This document shows, piece after piece, positions 26,950 through 36,431 of a DNA stretch of 64,000 nucleotides. Origin of the DNA: Roseburia sp. (GTDB lineage: Bacteria; Bacillota; Clostridia; Lachnospirales; Lachnospiraceae). The stretch covers positions 62,001 through 126,000 of the forward strand of contig JALEKJ010000021.1 in assembly GCA_022771695.1 (NCBI GenBank), given 5' to 3'. The notes beneath the pieces were generated by a model. It was not told where the DNA came from. It made no database searches and saw only the letters and a list, made by a program, of their open reading frames with translations. The position numbers were made by a program, and so were the translations under genes. Position 1 is the stretch's first letter. The number at the start of each line of letters is the position of its first letter.

Positions 26950-29531
26950 TACTATGCGAAGGATTCTTCCCGCGCAGATCTGCAGTTCTTCCAAGGTCAG
27001 CGGACATTCCACTTCTCCTTCTTTTGCTCCCACTGATTTTATAATTTCATCCACATCATTCTGTGAGCCCGGCATAATCAAGTCATTTCCTGCTTTGATA
27101 CAGGCTGCTGCATTGGAACAGCCGTATTTGAAGGTTTTTCCCTGTTCCATTTCCATACCGCCGGTTGTGCCCCAGTCGGTCATCACAATGCCTTTAAAGC
27201 CCCATTCATCTCTTGCCAGAGCGGTCAGAAGGTCATAGCTGTTCGCCGTATGAATGCCGTTCACCAAGTTATAAGATGACATGATACTCATCGGCTGTGC
27301 CTCTTTCACTGCGATTTCAAAACCTCTTAAATAGATTTCTCTTGCAGCCCGTTCGCTCACATGCGAATTTACATGCATTCGGTTGTCTTCCTGATTGTTG
27401 AATGCAAAATGCTTGATACAGGTTCCAGCACCGGTATGCTTCTGCACTCCCCTGGTATCTGCTGCTGCACATAAACCGGACAGCAACGGATCTTCTGAAT
27501 AGTATTCAAAGTTTCTTCCGCACAGCGGATTTCTATGAATGTTCATGCCCGGAGCAAGCCATACGGTAACACCAAATTCTTTCATTTCTTCACCGACAAT
27601 ATCGCCCGCTTCTTCGAGCAAATCCATATCCCATGTCTGCGCAAGCAAGGTTGCAATCGGTATCGCAGTACAATACTGATAATAGGTTTTCGCATCCGCA
27701 GGAATTTCAGGCTTTGGTGCACCCTTTAATAGTTCCTCCATGCCCGATATCGCAATTCCGCCGGTACCCGGAATCTGATTGTCCTGACTATCGGTTAAAA
27801 ATGTAGCCGCCAAACGCAGACCTGCCGGTCCGTCTGCCAGTACCGCATTTTTAATACCTCGATCTTCAATCATCAGAGAGGTCGTGTCACCTGCCGCTCC
27901 CGGACATAGCGTAGATGCGCTTCCAATAATGGAATCCCCACCATACTCTCCCCTTGAAGTTCCCACACATAAGGTTGCAAGTTCTTCTACCGTGAGCTGA
28001 CCAACCAGCTCGTCCATCGTATAGTTTCCGTTTCTGACCTCATCCATGGTAATCTTGTGTTCCGTATCAGGAGCTGTACATAGTTTTGGCTCCTTTTGGT
28101 AAGAAACCTTCTCACATACAATCTCTTCGATTGGTACAGATAAGACTTTGGCAGCCTCCTTTTCCTGCTGTTCGGTTGGATAGCTGTATGGTACTGCGTC
28201 GATTGCAGTCATCTCAAACAAATCGCAATCAACCGTTAATTTGTTTTCCAGTTTTTTCGTCACTACCTTCTGTGGGATTACCACCGCCGCAACAATAGCT
28301 GTCTTTCTGGAATGCACACCCACTCTGATATAATAACTGCCCGGTTCTAAAACATAGGCAGCCTCACTTTCCGAATAGGAAGCCATCTGTGTCACCGGAT
28401 AGCTAAGAAGCAGTTCTTCTGTCTCCCCCGGTGCAAGCAGTTTCGTTTTGGCAAATGCAGCCAGTTCCTGATATGGCTTTTCCAATTCTCCCTGGGGAGC
28501 AGAATAATAAACCTGTATGGTTTCTTTTCCTGCGTATTGGCTACTACTGTTCTTCACTTCTACTGAAAGTTTTACTTGAAGTGCTTCTACTTTGGCACCG
28601 GTCACCTTCCATTCAAAATCCGCATAAGAACTTCCATATCCAAACGGATAAGCCGGTGTAATATTGAAAGAGTCAAAATAACGGTATCCTACAAAAATAC
28701 CTTCCTCGTAATATTCATCATCGGTATCTCCGTTTCTGTAACTAAAGGTATCCGCACATGGATAATCCTCATAGTTTTCTGCCCAAGTGGTGGTCAGATG
28801 TCCGCATGGGTCTGTTTTCCCTGTCAGTACATCGCAGAGTGCATAGCCTCCGATGTTTCCTGCCTGGCTCATCAGAAGGATTGCTCCAATGTGCTCCATA
28901 TTGCGAATTACCTTCGTATCCATAACACCACCGGTATTTAACACCACAATGACGTCCGGATAAGCTTCCGTCAGTTTCCGAATGGCAGCTTCTTCCTCTT
29001 CAAACAGTTCGTAGTCTCCCGGAACCGGTCTTCTGTCTCTTCCTTCTCCGGAATTTCTGGAAATCACATAGATTACCGCATCTGCTTTCGAAGCCTCAAT
29101 ATCCGCATCGGTGATTGGAATTACAGACGGTTCCTGAAACGGATTGTTAAACAGTTCCATAAATGCTGCCATTCCATTTTCGGCCATTTTTGCCCTTACG
29201 CTCTGAAAATAAGCTGCTCTCGCCGCCTCTACTTTCTCATCGTAACGGTCTAACCACGCCTTTGTGGTAATCTCATATCCGCCTTCGCTAAGTCCCTGCT
29301 CGACGTTTACTACAAATCTGCTGTTGACGTCTCCGGAACCGGTACCGCCTTTTATGGTCCTTCTTGCCCCGTTTCCAAAAAGTGCGATACGTTTTACTGC
29401 ACTTTTAAGCGGCAATGCCCCCTCATTTTCAGTAGGACCATTCCCTGTCCTGCAATCCTGCGGGAACGTTCCATGTTTCTTTTTTCACGCTCGCTAACTT
29501 CCGGATTGCTGCTTGCATAAATTTTTGCCAT
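26947..29531 (-). pseudogene. GH3 family beta-glucosidase with permuted domains, broken by a one-base frameshift
   Basis: A GH3 enzyme of about 861 codons. The first 35 codons (ATG at 29529-29531, MAKIYASSNPEVSEREK to GQGMVLLK) are in one frame and the rest (NEGALPLKSAVKRIALFGNG onward, open to 26947) in another. GH3 proteins read VLLKNEGALPL through this point; here the A run (29426-29429) has four bases where five would restore the frame. Either the gene is inactive or this is an assembly error. Domain order is inverted: the C-terminal-type domain comes first, then a fibronectin-like part, then the barrel with nucleophile Asp in GIVMTDWGTTGGME near the end, as in Butyrivibrio-type BglA enzymes. 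The start overlaps the end of the MATE gene by 38 bases, so the two were coupled. Confidence 0.85.
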
Positions 29532-30903
29532 AGTTTTCACCCTTTCCTTCTATCCGTTTTAAATGAAATACTTTGCTTTTCATCATCTGATACTGCCTGA
29601 TACAGACAACAGCCGCTATCACCGTTGACAATACATCTGCGATAGTATGTGCAACTGCAATTCCCGTAAATCCCATCAGACGTTCCATCAGATACAGGCT
29701 TGGAATTAAAATCCCCCCCTGCCGCAGTACCGAAACAATGGTCGCCGGCAGGGCACTTTGGGACGCCTGAAGGAAGCTTGTACTTAAATAATAAAACCCT
29801 ACAATCGGACTTGCAAGCACTAAAAATATCACAAGACTTTCTCCCATTGCTGCAGCCTCGACATCTTTTAAGAACAAACCAATCAGCGTGTGCCTTGCCG
29901 CAAAGCAGCCTATGGTAACAACAGCGCCAAATGCAAAAGTAAGTATCCCAAGCTTTTTCAGCACTTCTTTTAACCTCGGAAGGTTTCCTGCGCCATAATT
30001 ATATGCCATCAAAGGCTGCACACCCATGCAGATCCCCATCTGAATCATTCCAATCAGCATCGTGGCTTTTCCTGCGGCTGCCATCGCCGCAATCGCATTC
30101 GTTCCGTAACCGGATAACAGCTGGTTCGAAAATGTGGAAGCAAAGCCCGACAACAGACTGCTGATACCATTTGGCAGTCCCACCGCCAGAATATGCAGTA
30201 AAGCCACAGGCTTTCTCATTGCATACCTCGGAGCGACGCTTAAAACAGCTGCTTTCTTTAAGATATAGTACAGATAGCAGCCACTGCTGACCACATTTCC
30301 GATGACGGTAGCAACCGCAGCTCCTGTCACTCCCTGATGAAGTACCAGAATAAAAATCGGGTCTAAGATAATATTGAGCACAGTACCCGCCATATTTCCA
30401 ATCAGTCCCTCTTTAATTGCCCCTTCTGCCCGCAAAATGGAGGCAAACGCCGTGGAAAACAACATAAAAGGTGCCCCAAAAGCAAGCGCTCTCATATAAG
30501 CACGCGCGGGAGCCATAATTTCCTCATTTGCCCCTAACATTTTTAAAATAGAATCTGTAGCCGTCAACATCACGATGGTGCAAAAGATTCCAAACAGAAC
30601 GGATGCCATGCAGCATAAGCTCGAATACGTCTTCGCATCTTCCTTTTTCCCCGCTCCGATAGCACTTGCAATCACGGAGCATCCGCCGATTCCAAGCATG
30701 GTAGCTGCTGCCATCACCAGAGAAAACATTGGCCCCACCACGGAAACCGCTGCTACCTGCGCGGTATCCCCAAGCATTCCGATAAAAAACATGTCCGCCA
30801 TGTTATAGATTGCCATAATCAATATGGTGATACAGGACGGAATCGCCAGAGAGAAAATCGCACTCCATACCGGCTTATCCTTGAATAAAGCTTCATTTTT
30901 CAT
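29494..30903 (-). CDS. MATE family efflux transporter
   Basis: A 469-residue, 12-helix membrane protein starting MKNEALFKDKPVWSAIFSLAIPS, with GGAGGG eight bases before the ATG. The YNMADMFFIGMLGDTAQVAAVSV segment in helix 1-2, FGAPFMLFSTAF and, in the second half, GAGNLPRLKEVLKKL are typical of the MatE fold. It exports a cationic or other small compound in exchange for Na+ or H+. Its end overlaps the start of the GH3 gene. It is divergent from a TetR-type gene 147 bases away, the likely local repressor. Confidence 0.9.
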   Translation of the reverse strand: MKNEALFKDKPVWSAIFSLAIPSCITILIMAIYNMADMFFIGMLGDTAQVAAVSVVGPMFSLVMAAATMLGIGGCSVIASAIGAGKKEDAKTYSSLCCMASVLFGIFCTIVMLTATDSILKMLGANEEIMAPARAYMRALAFGAPFMLFSTAFASILRAEGAIKEGLIGNMAGTVLNIILDPIFILVLHQGVTGAAVATVIGNVVSSGCYLYYILKKAAVLSVAPRYAMRKPVALLHILAVGLPNGISSLLSGFASTFSNQLLSGYGTNAIAAMAAAGKATMLIGMIQMGICMGVQPLMAYNYGAGNLPRLKEVLKKLGILTFAFGAVVTIGCFAARHTLIGLFLKDVEAAAMGESLVIFLVLASPIVGFYYLSTSFLQASQSALPATIVSVLRQGGILIPSLYLMERLMGFTGIAVAHTIADVLSTVIAAVVCIRQYQMMKSKVFHLKRIEGKGENYGKNLCKQQSGS

Positions 30904-31050
30904 AATTGCGCCCTCCATTTTTTAAACATATGTTGATTTATTTCCTAATGTCGATTATAATTCATAGGAATAGAAAAACAATCAGCAATGTAATAACAAC
31001 TGTTAGATAAGCAACACATTTTTGTAATCTGTTTAAGAAAGGACAAATTT

Positions 31051-31638
31051 ATGAAAACTGACGCCCGTGTACGATATACCAGAATGATCATACAAAAAAC
31101 ATTCCTGGATTTATTGAAGAAAAAAAACATTTCCAAAATAACCGTAAAGGAAATCTGTGACATTGCCCAGATAAACCGGGCTACCTTTTACAAGCACTAC
31201 CAGGACCCCTATGACCTTTTAGAACAATTCCAAAACGAAGCCATTCAGGGACTGTTAGATATGATTGAAGCCTCTTCCGAAAAAAGTACAGAACAAATTC
31301 TTCATTCTATTTTAACTATCATGCAAGAGAACAAAGAAATGTTCGCAAAATTTGCTACAATGAAAGAAGATAAAAGTTTTTCCTTCCGTTTAGCAGTCAG
31401 CTGCTTTGAAAAAATGAACGAAATGCGTATGGAAAACGGCGGTTCTGCGCCTGCTTTTTCCGGCATTTATTTTGGCTATATCGCAGGCGGCACAAGCGGT
31501 ATTATTGAGTACTGGCTGCGAAGCGGCATGAAGGAATCGCCTGCTGACATTGCCCATACGATTGTAAAACTAAACAATACCATTCCCAATGCCCGGTACA
31601 GCCCGTCCAGCAGGAACAGACAGCCGATTCCACAGTAA
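31051..31638 (+). CDS. TetR-family transcriptional regulator with rearranged C-terminus
   Basis: A 195-residue regulator. The N-terminal DNA-binding domain is RVRYTRMIIQKTFLDLLKKKNISKITV..EICDIAQINRATFYKHYQD, a classic TetR helix-turn-helix of the kind with a YxxxxxLL continuation (TetR_C_7-like). The ligand domain is all-helical. The last about 20 residues (from TIPNARYSPSSRNRQP) do not look like a TetR end. They are the antisense reading of a broken MATE gene on the minus strand, so the native 3' end has been replaced. It is divergent from the intact MATE gene and probably regulates it. AAAGGA precedes the ATG. Confidence 0.85.
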   Translation: MKTDARVRYTRMIIQKTFLDLLKKKNISKITVKEICDIAQINRATFYKHYQDPYDLLEQFQNEAIQGLLDMIEASSEKSTEQILHSILTIMQENKEMFAKFATMKEDKSFSFRLAVSCFEKMNEMRMENGGSAPAFSGIYFGYIAGGTSGIIEYWLRSGMKESPADIAHTIVKLNNTIPNARYSPSSRNRQPIPQ

Positions 31639-31826
31639 AATGCGCCTTCTATATGGAGATAATCACGCCTCGTTTTAACCCCAGTACAAACCATAAATCC
31701 AATCGAGGTTAAAAAGGTCATCAGCGTAAACGCAGAGCCAACAGCCGCTAAGGCGTTGGCTCCAAGGCATCCTCCAACAATCAATGTATCCGCAATGTTA
31801 TAACACTGCTGCAATAGATTTCCTAA
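31575..31826 (-). pseudogene. MATE transporter remnant with internal deletion
   Basis: On the minus strand, directly after the GH78 stop codon, the frame reads LGNLLQQCYNIADTLIVGG then NALAAVGSAFTLMTFLTSI, the helix 1-2 region of a MATE protein. It jumps to HIEGAFYCGIGCLFLLDGLYRALG, which belongs near the C-terminal third. It ends where it runs into the antisense of the TetR gene. Both ends and the middle are missing, so it cannot be functional. It differs from the intact MATE gene 0.7 kb away (YNMADMFFIG there). Confidence 0.8.
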
Positions 31827-34361
31827 CTACAACTGATAACTGCCCGCCGCCAATACCTCTCTCCTGCCATCCTGCAAAATCACTTCCGCTTCTGCATTGG
31901 AAGGTATCTCTACTTCATAAATTACCTTGTCGCCTTCATACTTCCAGCCGCTTATAATCTCGCCGACCGGCGACTGATAAGTCGCCTTGGCATACTGCAA
32001 AGATTTATGAGGCGTCGGCTGGATGGTAATCTTTCCTTCTTTCAACTGAATACCGCAGACGCCTGCAAATAACCATCCGGTAATCGCACCATAGGAATAA
32101 TGGTTTAAAGAGGCTTTTACCTCCCCTTTTTCATTGATACCATCCCAGTTTTCCCAGATGGTGGTCGCGCCCTTCTTTACAGCATAGAGCCAGCTTGGCA
32201 TCGTATCCTGTAACAGCAATTTGTAAGCTGTTTCAACATAGCCGAACTGTGCCAATACCGGACAGAGAGACGGGGTAGATAAAAATCCGGTATTCAAATG
32301 GTAACCATTCTTTACAACCAGCTCATTTAAATCGGCAGCAGCCTGCTGTTTTTCCTCCTCTGTAAGCAAATCAAAGGAAATAGCACGCACATACTCTGCC
32401 TGTCTGTCTGAAATAATTTTTCCATCCTCCGTCGCAATATGCCGAAATGCTTTTTTCGCCTGTTCGGCAGTCTTGCGATAGTTTGCAGCATCTTCGTCTC
32501 TGCCTAAAATCGCTGCAATCTCCGCCAAAAGTTTTCCGGACTGCGCGAAATACGCCGTTGCAACTTTTCCCTGCGGTGTTCGCATCGCATTGGTACTTTC
32601 CACATCCGGCTCACACCACTCACCATAATCAATGCCTGTTTCTATGGTATATCTTCGATACGGATTTCGTTTTAATCGTTTTATCGGATTTACCGGTTTT
32701 TGCTTTGCCCGCTCTTCCAAAAAATGATACCACTTCTGCATCATCTCATAATTTTCTTCCAGAACTCGCTTATCTCCATATCTCTGATATAGCGCATACG
32801 GCACGATGATGCAGGCATCTCCCCAACCGACAGAGCCCGCTAACAGCCCGGAGAAAAAGCTGGGATGATTGTTTTTCGGTGCAATATTTGCAACTTTTCC
32901 GTCATCATGCTGGTTTAAGCGACATTCTCCCAGCCACTTGCGGATAACCGGATAGCAATCCTCCAAAAAGATACCGGTCTCTACGAACACGCCCATATCG
33001 CCGGTCCATGCGGCGCGCTCTCTCGTCGGGCAATCCGTCGGTACATCACAGAAATTGGATTTCTGGCTCCAGATACTGTTTTTTACCAGCTGATTCACAT
33101 CCGCATTCGAGCATTCAAAAGTACCTAACTGCTCCATCTTGGAATATACCGCTATCGAAGTAAATTTCGCAGCGGATAAATCCGCCGTTGTCTCCACCTT
33201 AGCATAGCGGAAACCCCAAATTGTAAATTTTGATTTATAATGGTTTTCACCTTCTTTACAGGTATAAATGACCTGCTGCTTTGTTCCGCCTTCTTTATGA
33301 CGCTTTCTGTCCTGGAAGTTCTCCGCCGTAAAATTACCGTTCTCGTCCAAGGACTCTCCGTGCGTTAAAATAATTTCGTCTCCTGCATGCGCGTTAATGG
33401 TAAATTCCACATATCCTGCGAGGTTTTGACCATAATCAATGACCGTCTCCCCGTTCGGTGTTTTGATGATTTTTCCTTCAAAACGTTCCATCTCTGCGAT
33501 TGGGGCGCAGTTAGAGCACGCAAGATTCTCTACACCAAAGTTTTCAATCTTTACTTCGTGATACCCGCTCACCTCTTCCATGGTTGCATCGATAACCTCA
33601 CCCTGCTGCATGTCATTTTCACGAATTGGACCATGCTGCGAAGCCAGCCAGTTCTCGTCCGAAATGCAGACAACTTTTCCGTCTATCTCCAACTGGAAAT
33701 ACAATGCGACATCTTCGCCGTAAAGGTTTCTGTCGCCATCCACACCGGAGCAGCTGCGATACCAGCCATCTCCTAAGATGACCTGTACTTCGTTTTGTCC
33801 TTCTTTCACCAGCTCTGTCACGTCATAGGTCTGATATGCCAGTTTTTTGTCATAGGTATAAGTACCCGGCGCGAGTACAAAGTTGCCGACTCTGCTGCCG
33901 TTGATATAAGCCTCGTATAACCCGTGACAGGTAATATACAATCTGGCATTCCCTGTCTTTTCTACTGAAAAAGAGGTCTTCAGGTAGCTTGCAGGCTTAT
34001 GCACCTGCGGGTCACAGGTAAGCTCCGGATTTATCCACTTTGCCACAAACTGCTTCCTATCCAGAATCCCCATCTCAAAAAAGGCTTCCTCGCTCCATTC
34101 TCCTTCTGTGTCTGTTTCATCCCACAAACGCACTCTCCATGAAATGCGCTGTTTACTTGCCACAGGCACTCCAAAGATTTCATTCATTTTATCGGAAATC
34201 ACTTTGCCGCTGTTCCAGATAACCTGTCCCTCGGATACCGCTTCGATTTCATAGGCAGTCTGCTTTTTGCCGCCTAAACAATTCCAAGAAAGATAGGGTT
34301 CGCTGATATCAATTCCGATTGGATTTACTAAATGTTCTGTTTTTAAATTGACTGCTTTCAT
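31827..34361 (-). CDS. GH78 family alpha-L-rhamnosidase
   Basis: An 844-residue protein without a signal peptide. It has the multi-domain GH78 layout: N-terminal beta domains (LVNPIGIDISEPYLSW, then the Bac_rhamnosid_N part with ARLYITCHGLYEAYING and LGDGWYRS), the (alpha/alpha)6 catalytic domain with DCPTRERAAWTGDMGVF and a C-terminal cap (TIWENWDGINEKG, LNHYSYGAITGWLF). The Asp and Glu in DCPTRERAAWTGD and the Glu in TIWENWDG are the expected catalytic residues. It releases L-rhamnose from imported glycosides or pectin fragments. It follows the GH43 gene by 11 bases as an operon. Confidence 0.93.
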   Translation of the reverse strand: MKAVNLKTEHLVNPIGIDISEPYLSWNCLGGKKQTAYEIEAVSEGQVIWNSGKVISDKMNEIFGVPVASKQRISWRVRLWDETDTEGEWSEEAFFEMGILDRKQFVAKWINPELTCDPQVHKPASYLKTSFSVEKTGNARLYITCHGLYEAYINGSRVGNFVLAPGTYTYDKKLAYQTYDVTELVKEGQNEVQVILGDGWYRSCSGVDGDRNLYGEDVALYFQLEIDGKVVCISDENWLASQHGPIRENDMQQGEVIDATMEEVSGYHEVKIENFGVENLACSNCAPIAEMERFEGKIIKTPNGETVIDYGQNLAGYVEFTINAHAGDEIILTHGESLDENGNFTAENFQDRKRHKEGGTKQQVIYTCKEGENHYKSKFTIWGFRYAKVETTADLSAAKFTSIAVYSKMEQLGTFECSNADVNQLVKNSIWSQKSNFCDVPTDCPTRERAAWTGDMGVFVETGIFLEDCYPVIRKWLGECRLNQHDDGKVANIAPKNNHPSFFSGLLAGSVGWGDACIIVPYALYQRYGDKRVLEENYEMMQKWYHFLEERAKQKPVNPIKRLKRNPYRRYTIETGIDYGEWCEPDVESTNAMRTPQGKVATAYFAQSGKLLAEIAAILGRDEDAANYRKTAEQAKKAFRHIATEDGKIISDRQAEYVRAISFDLLTEEEKQQAAADLNELVVKNGYHLNTGFLSTPSLCPVLAQFGYVETAYKLLLQDTMPSWLYAVKKGATTIWENWDGINEKGEVKASLNHYSYGAITGWLFAGVCGIQLKEGKITIQPTPHKSLQYAKATYQSPVGEIISGWKYEGDKVIYEVEIPSNAEAEVILQDGRREVLAAGSYQL

Positions 34362-34372
34362 ATGCTTCCCTC

Positions 34373-36211
34373 TTATAATTTTATAACCTGTCCCTTGGTA
34401 ATCCCGTTCTCATTGTAAGCATCCACGCGCACAAAATATTCCTGTGACTTTACCAATGCACCAATTCTCTTCTCAATGACCGCATCCTTCTTTTTCTGCA
34501 CATCCGCAACATCCCTGTAAATTTGATAACTGTGATATAGTTTTTCTTCCTCATGCCCCCAGAGGATATTGTATCCAACGGCATCTGCTGTTCCATCTAT
34601 GGTTGCCAGTAAATCTAATCTGTCATCACTTCTTGCCACTTTAAATACTGGAGTTTTCGGCCTTTCTCCTGTGCCGATACCAAACACACGAAGTCCGGAA
34701 ATACATGGCGCGACATCATATGGGATTTCTACGATGGTCAGACGGACAAATCTCACCTGTATTCCTTCTTCTCTTACGATAAGGTCATGCGGCAAATCTG
34801 TCGTAACGGCTGATTTATCCTCAATCATAAAATACTCCTTGCCATCCAGAGAACCTTCCAACTTCCATCTCGTGCGTAAATCTCTCTCTTCTATATATCT
34901 CGGCTGTGTAGCAGTTCCCTGAATCTCTCCCGGAGATGCAATCGGCAGTTCATCGTCGGCAAAATTAATCTGAATTGCCCGAACATCCATCGGCTTCTCC
35001 AAATCGACCTCCAGCCACTGTCCGCTCTCCGTGCTGTCTGCTCTCCACCATGTCTTGGAATCTTCATTTACCGCCCGGTCTGCTCCTTTTCCCTCTACAC
35101 GGGAAGAACAGCCTGCCGGCTTCGCATAACTTAACAGATACCACTCCGGTTCTCTCCATGGATCATTTTTACCATCACAAACAGCAATTGGCCAATCCCC
35201 GTAATTCTGATTACAGAACAACTCACCATCCGCATCAAAGCCCGCCGGCCAGATTCCTACACGACGTTCAAACTGGTGATTGACGCTGATTCGCATCGTT
35301 GAGGTATGCCATATGTTATCTTCTTTGTCCCGCATGGTAGAACCATGTCCTGCCCCCGGCATAAAACCGCCCGGATGATAGGAATAAGGATTATTCTTTG
35401 CTAATTCAAATGGTCCCAGTGGGAAATCCGACACATAGACACCATCTGCGTATACATTATATTCTGCCCCCGGGCAGGCATACTGAAGATAATATTTTCC
35501 ATTGTGCTTGTCCATCCATGGTCCCTCAATAAATGGTCTTCTGGTAAACATGCCTCTAATCTGCGGAACATACTGCGCCGGCAATTGTTCTACCGGGACA
35601 CCGCTCTGCTTCACAAATCCCTGAAACATCATCTCGACTTCCTCTTCGCTACGAGGAAATTCACAGTTGTCTACGCCCATTCGCTCGTAGCCCCGCTCAT
35701 AGACATCGCCCGACAAAAGCTCGATTCTCTCTGTCTTCGGGCGCATGGTAGAAGGCTCAAGTTCCACGCCCCACACCGGAGTCACATTTGAGCATCCCCA
35801 GTAAAAATAAACCCTTCCATCATCATCAAAAAAGAGGTTCGGGTCCCAGAAATCGAAGGTTCCCGGTATTTCTTCGTAAGGTCCGTTTAGGATGTCTTTG
35901 GTTCTATAGTAATTGCAGATTTCTCCCTTTTTGGAAGCACAAAAGTATACATAATCCCCGCAGACTCTTACATCCGGTGCATAATCATATAACGGAAGAT
36001 TGTCAGGAAGTCTGTATGCCTCCCAGTTCACCATATCCTCGGATACCCATACACTTAAGTTCATGGATGCAAAAATATAATATTTTCCCTGAAACAGAAT
36101 CATGGATGGGTCTGCCGCTTCCCTGTCGATTTGCAGCTTTCCATGTGAACGCGGATCCATATTAAACTGGTAACGATAAGGAACATTGATTGGATTGCAA
36201 TAATATTTCAT
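34373..36211 (-). CDS. GH43-type glycosidase with F5/8 C (CBM32-like) and fibronectin-like C-terminus
   Basis: A 612-residue protein starting MKYYCNPINVPYRYQFN, with AGGAGG six bases before the ATG. The five-bladed propeller domain has Asp in ADPSMILFQGKYYIFAS, DFWDPNLFFDDDGRVYFYWG and Glu in RRPFIEGPWMDKHNGKYYLQYA, matching the GH43 catalytic set. From about residue 375 a discoidin-like domain follows (WWRADSTESGQWLEVDLEKPMDVRAIQI), and the end resembles a fibronectin type III domain. It is probably a beta-xylosidase, arabinofuranosidase or galactosidase. No signal peptide, so it acts inside on imported oligosaccharides with the GH78 enzyme downstream. Confidence 0.85.
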   Translation of the reverse strand: MKYYCNPINVPYRYQFNMDPRSHGKLQIDREAADPSMILFQGKYYIFASMNLSVWVSEDMVNWEAYRLPDNLPLYDYAPDVRVCGDYVYFCASKKGEICNYYRTKDILNGPYEEIPGTFDFWDPNLFFDDDGRVYFYWGCSNVTPVWGVELEPSTMRPKTERIELLSGDVYERGYERMGVDNCEFPRSEEEVEMMFQGFVKQSGVPVEQLPAQYVPQIRGMFTRRPFIEGPWMDKHNGKYYLQYACPGAEYNVYADGVYVSDFPLGPFELAKNNPYSYHPGGFMPGAGHGSTMRDKEDNIWHTSTMRISVNHQFERRVGIWPAGFDADGELFCNQNYGDWPIAVCDGKNDPWREPEWYLLSYAKPAGCSSRVEGKGADRAVNEDSKTWWRADSTESGQWLEVDLEKPMDVRAIQINFADDELPIASPGEIQGTATQPRYIEERDLRTRWKLEGSLDGKEYFMIEDKSAVTTDLPHDLIVREEGIQVRFVRLTIVEIPYDVAPCISGLRVFGIGTGERPKTPVFKVARSDDRLDLLATIDGTADAVGYNILWGHEEEKLYHSYQIYRDVADVQKKKDAVIEKRIGALVKSQEYFVRVDAYNENGITKGQVIKL

Positions 36212-36363
36212 AGTCTCCTCCTTTTCCGGCAAGCTTTATCAATCGTATGTTTTTTATTATATTACTTCACTTATCCTTTTTTTGCGTTCTTCTTTTCGCG
36301 ATTCTGTTTGTATTTTCATTTATTAGCCTTACGTTCCGGATGATTTACTTATTCTACGGAACA

Positions 36364-36409
36364 AAAAACTCCGGTATCTATCCTCTACTGATAGATAACC
36401 GGAGTTTTT
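36364..36409 (-). terminator. terminator of the clpX-type gene
   Basis: A 19-bp nearly perfect stem (aaaaactccggtatctatc with gatagata-a-ccggagttttt) and a 7-base loop, 20 bases past the stop codon, with a T run on either strand. Confidence 0.85.
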
Positions 36410-36431
36410 ATATCCCTACCTATGCATTTTC

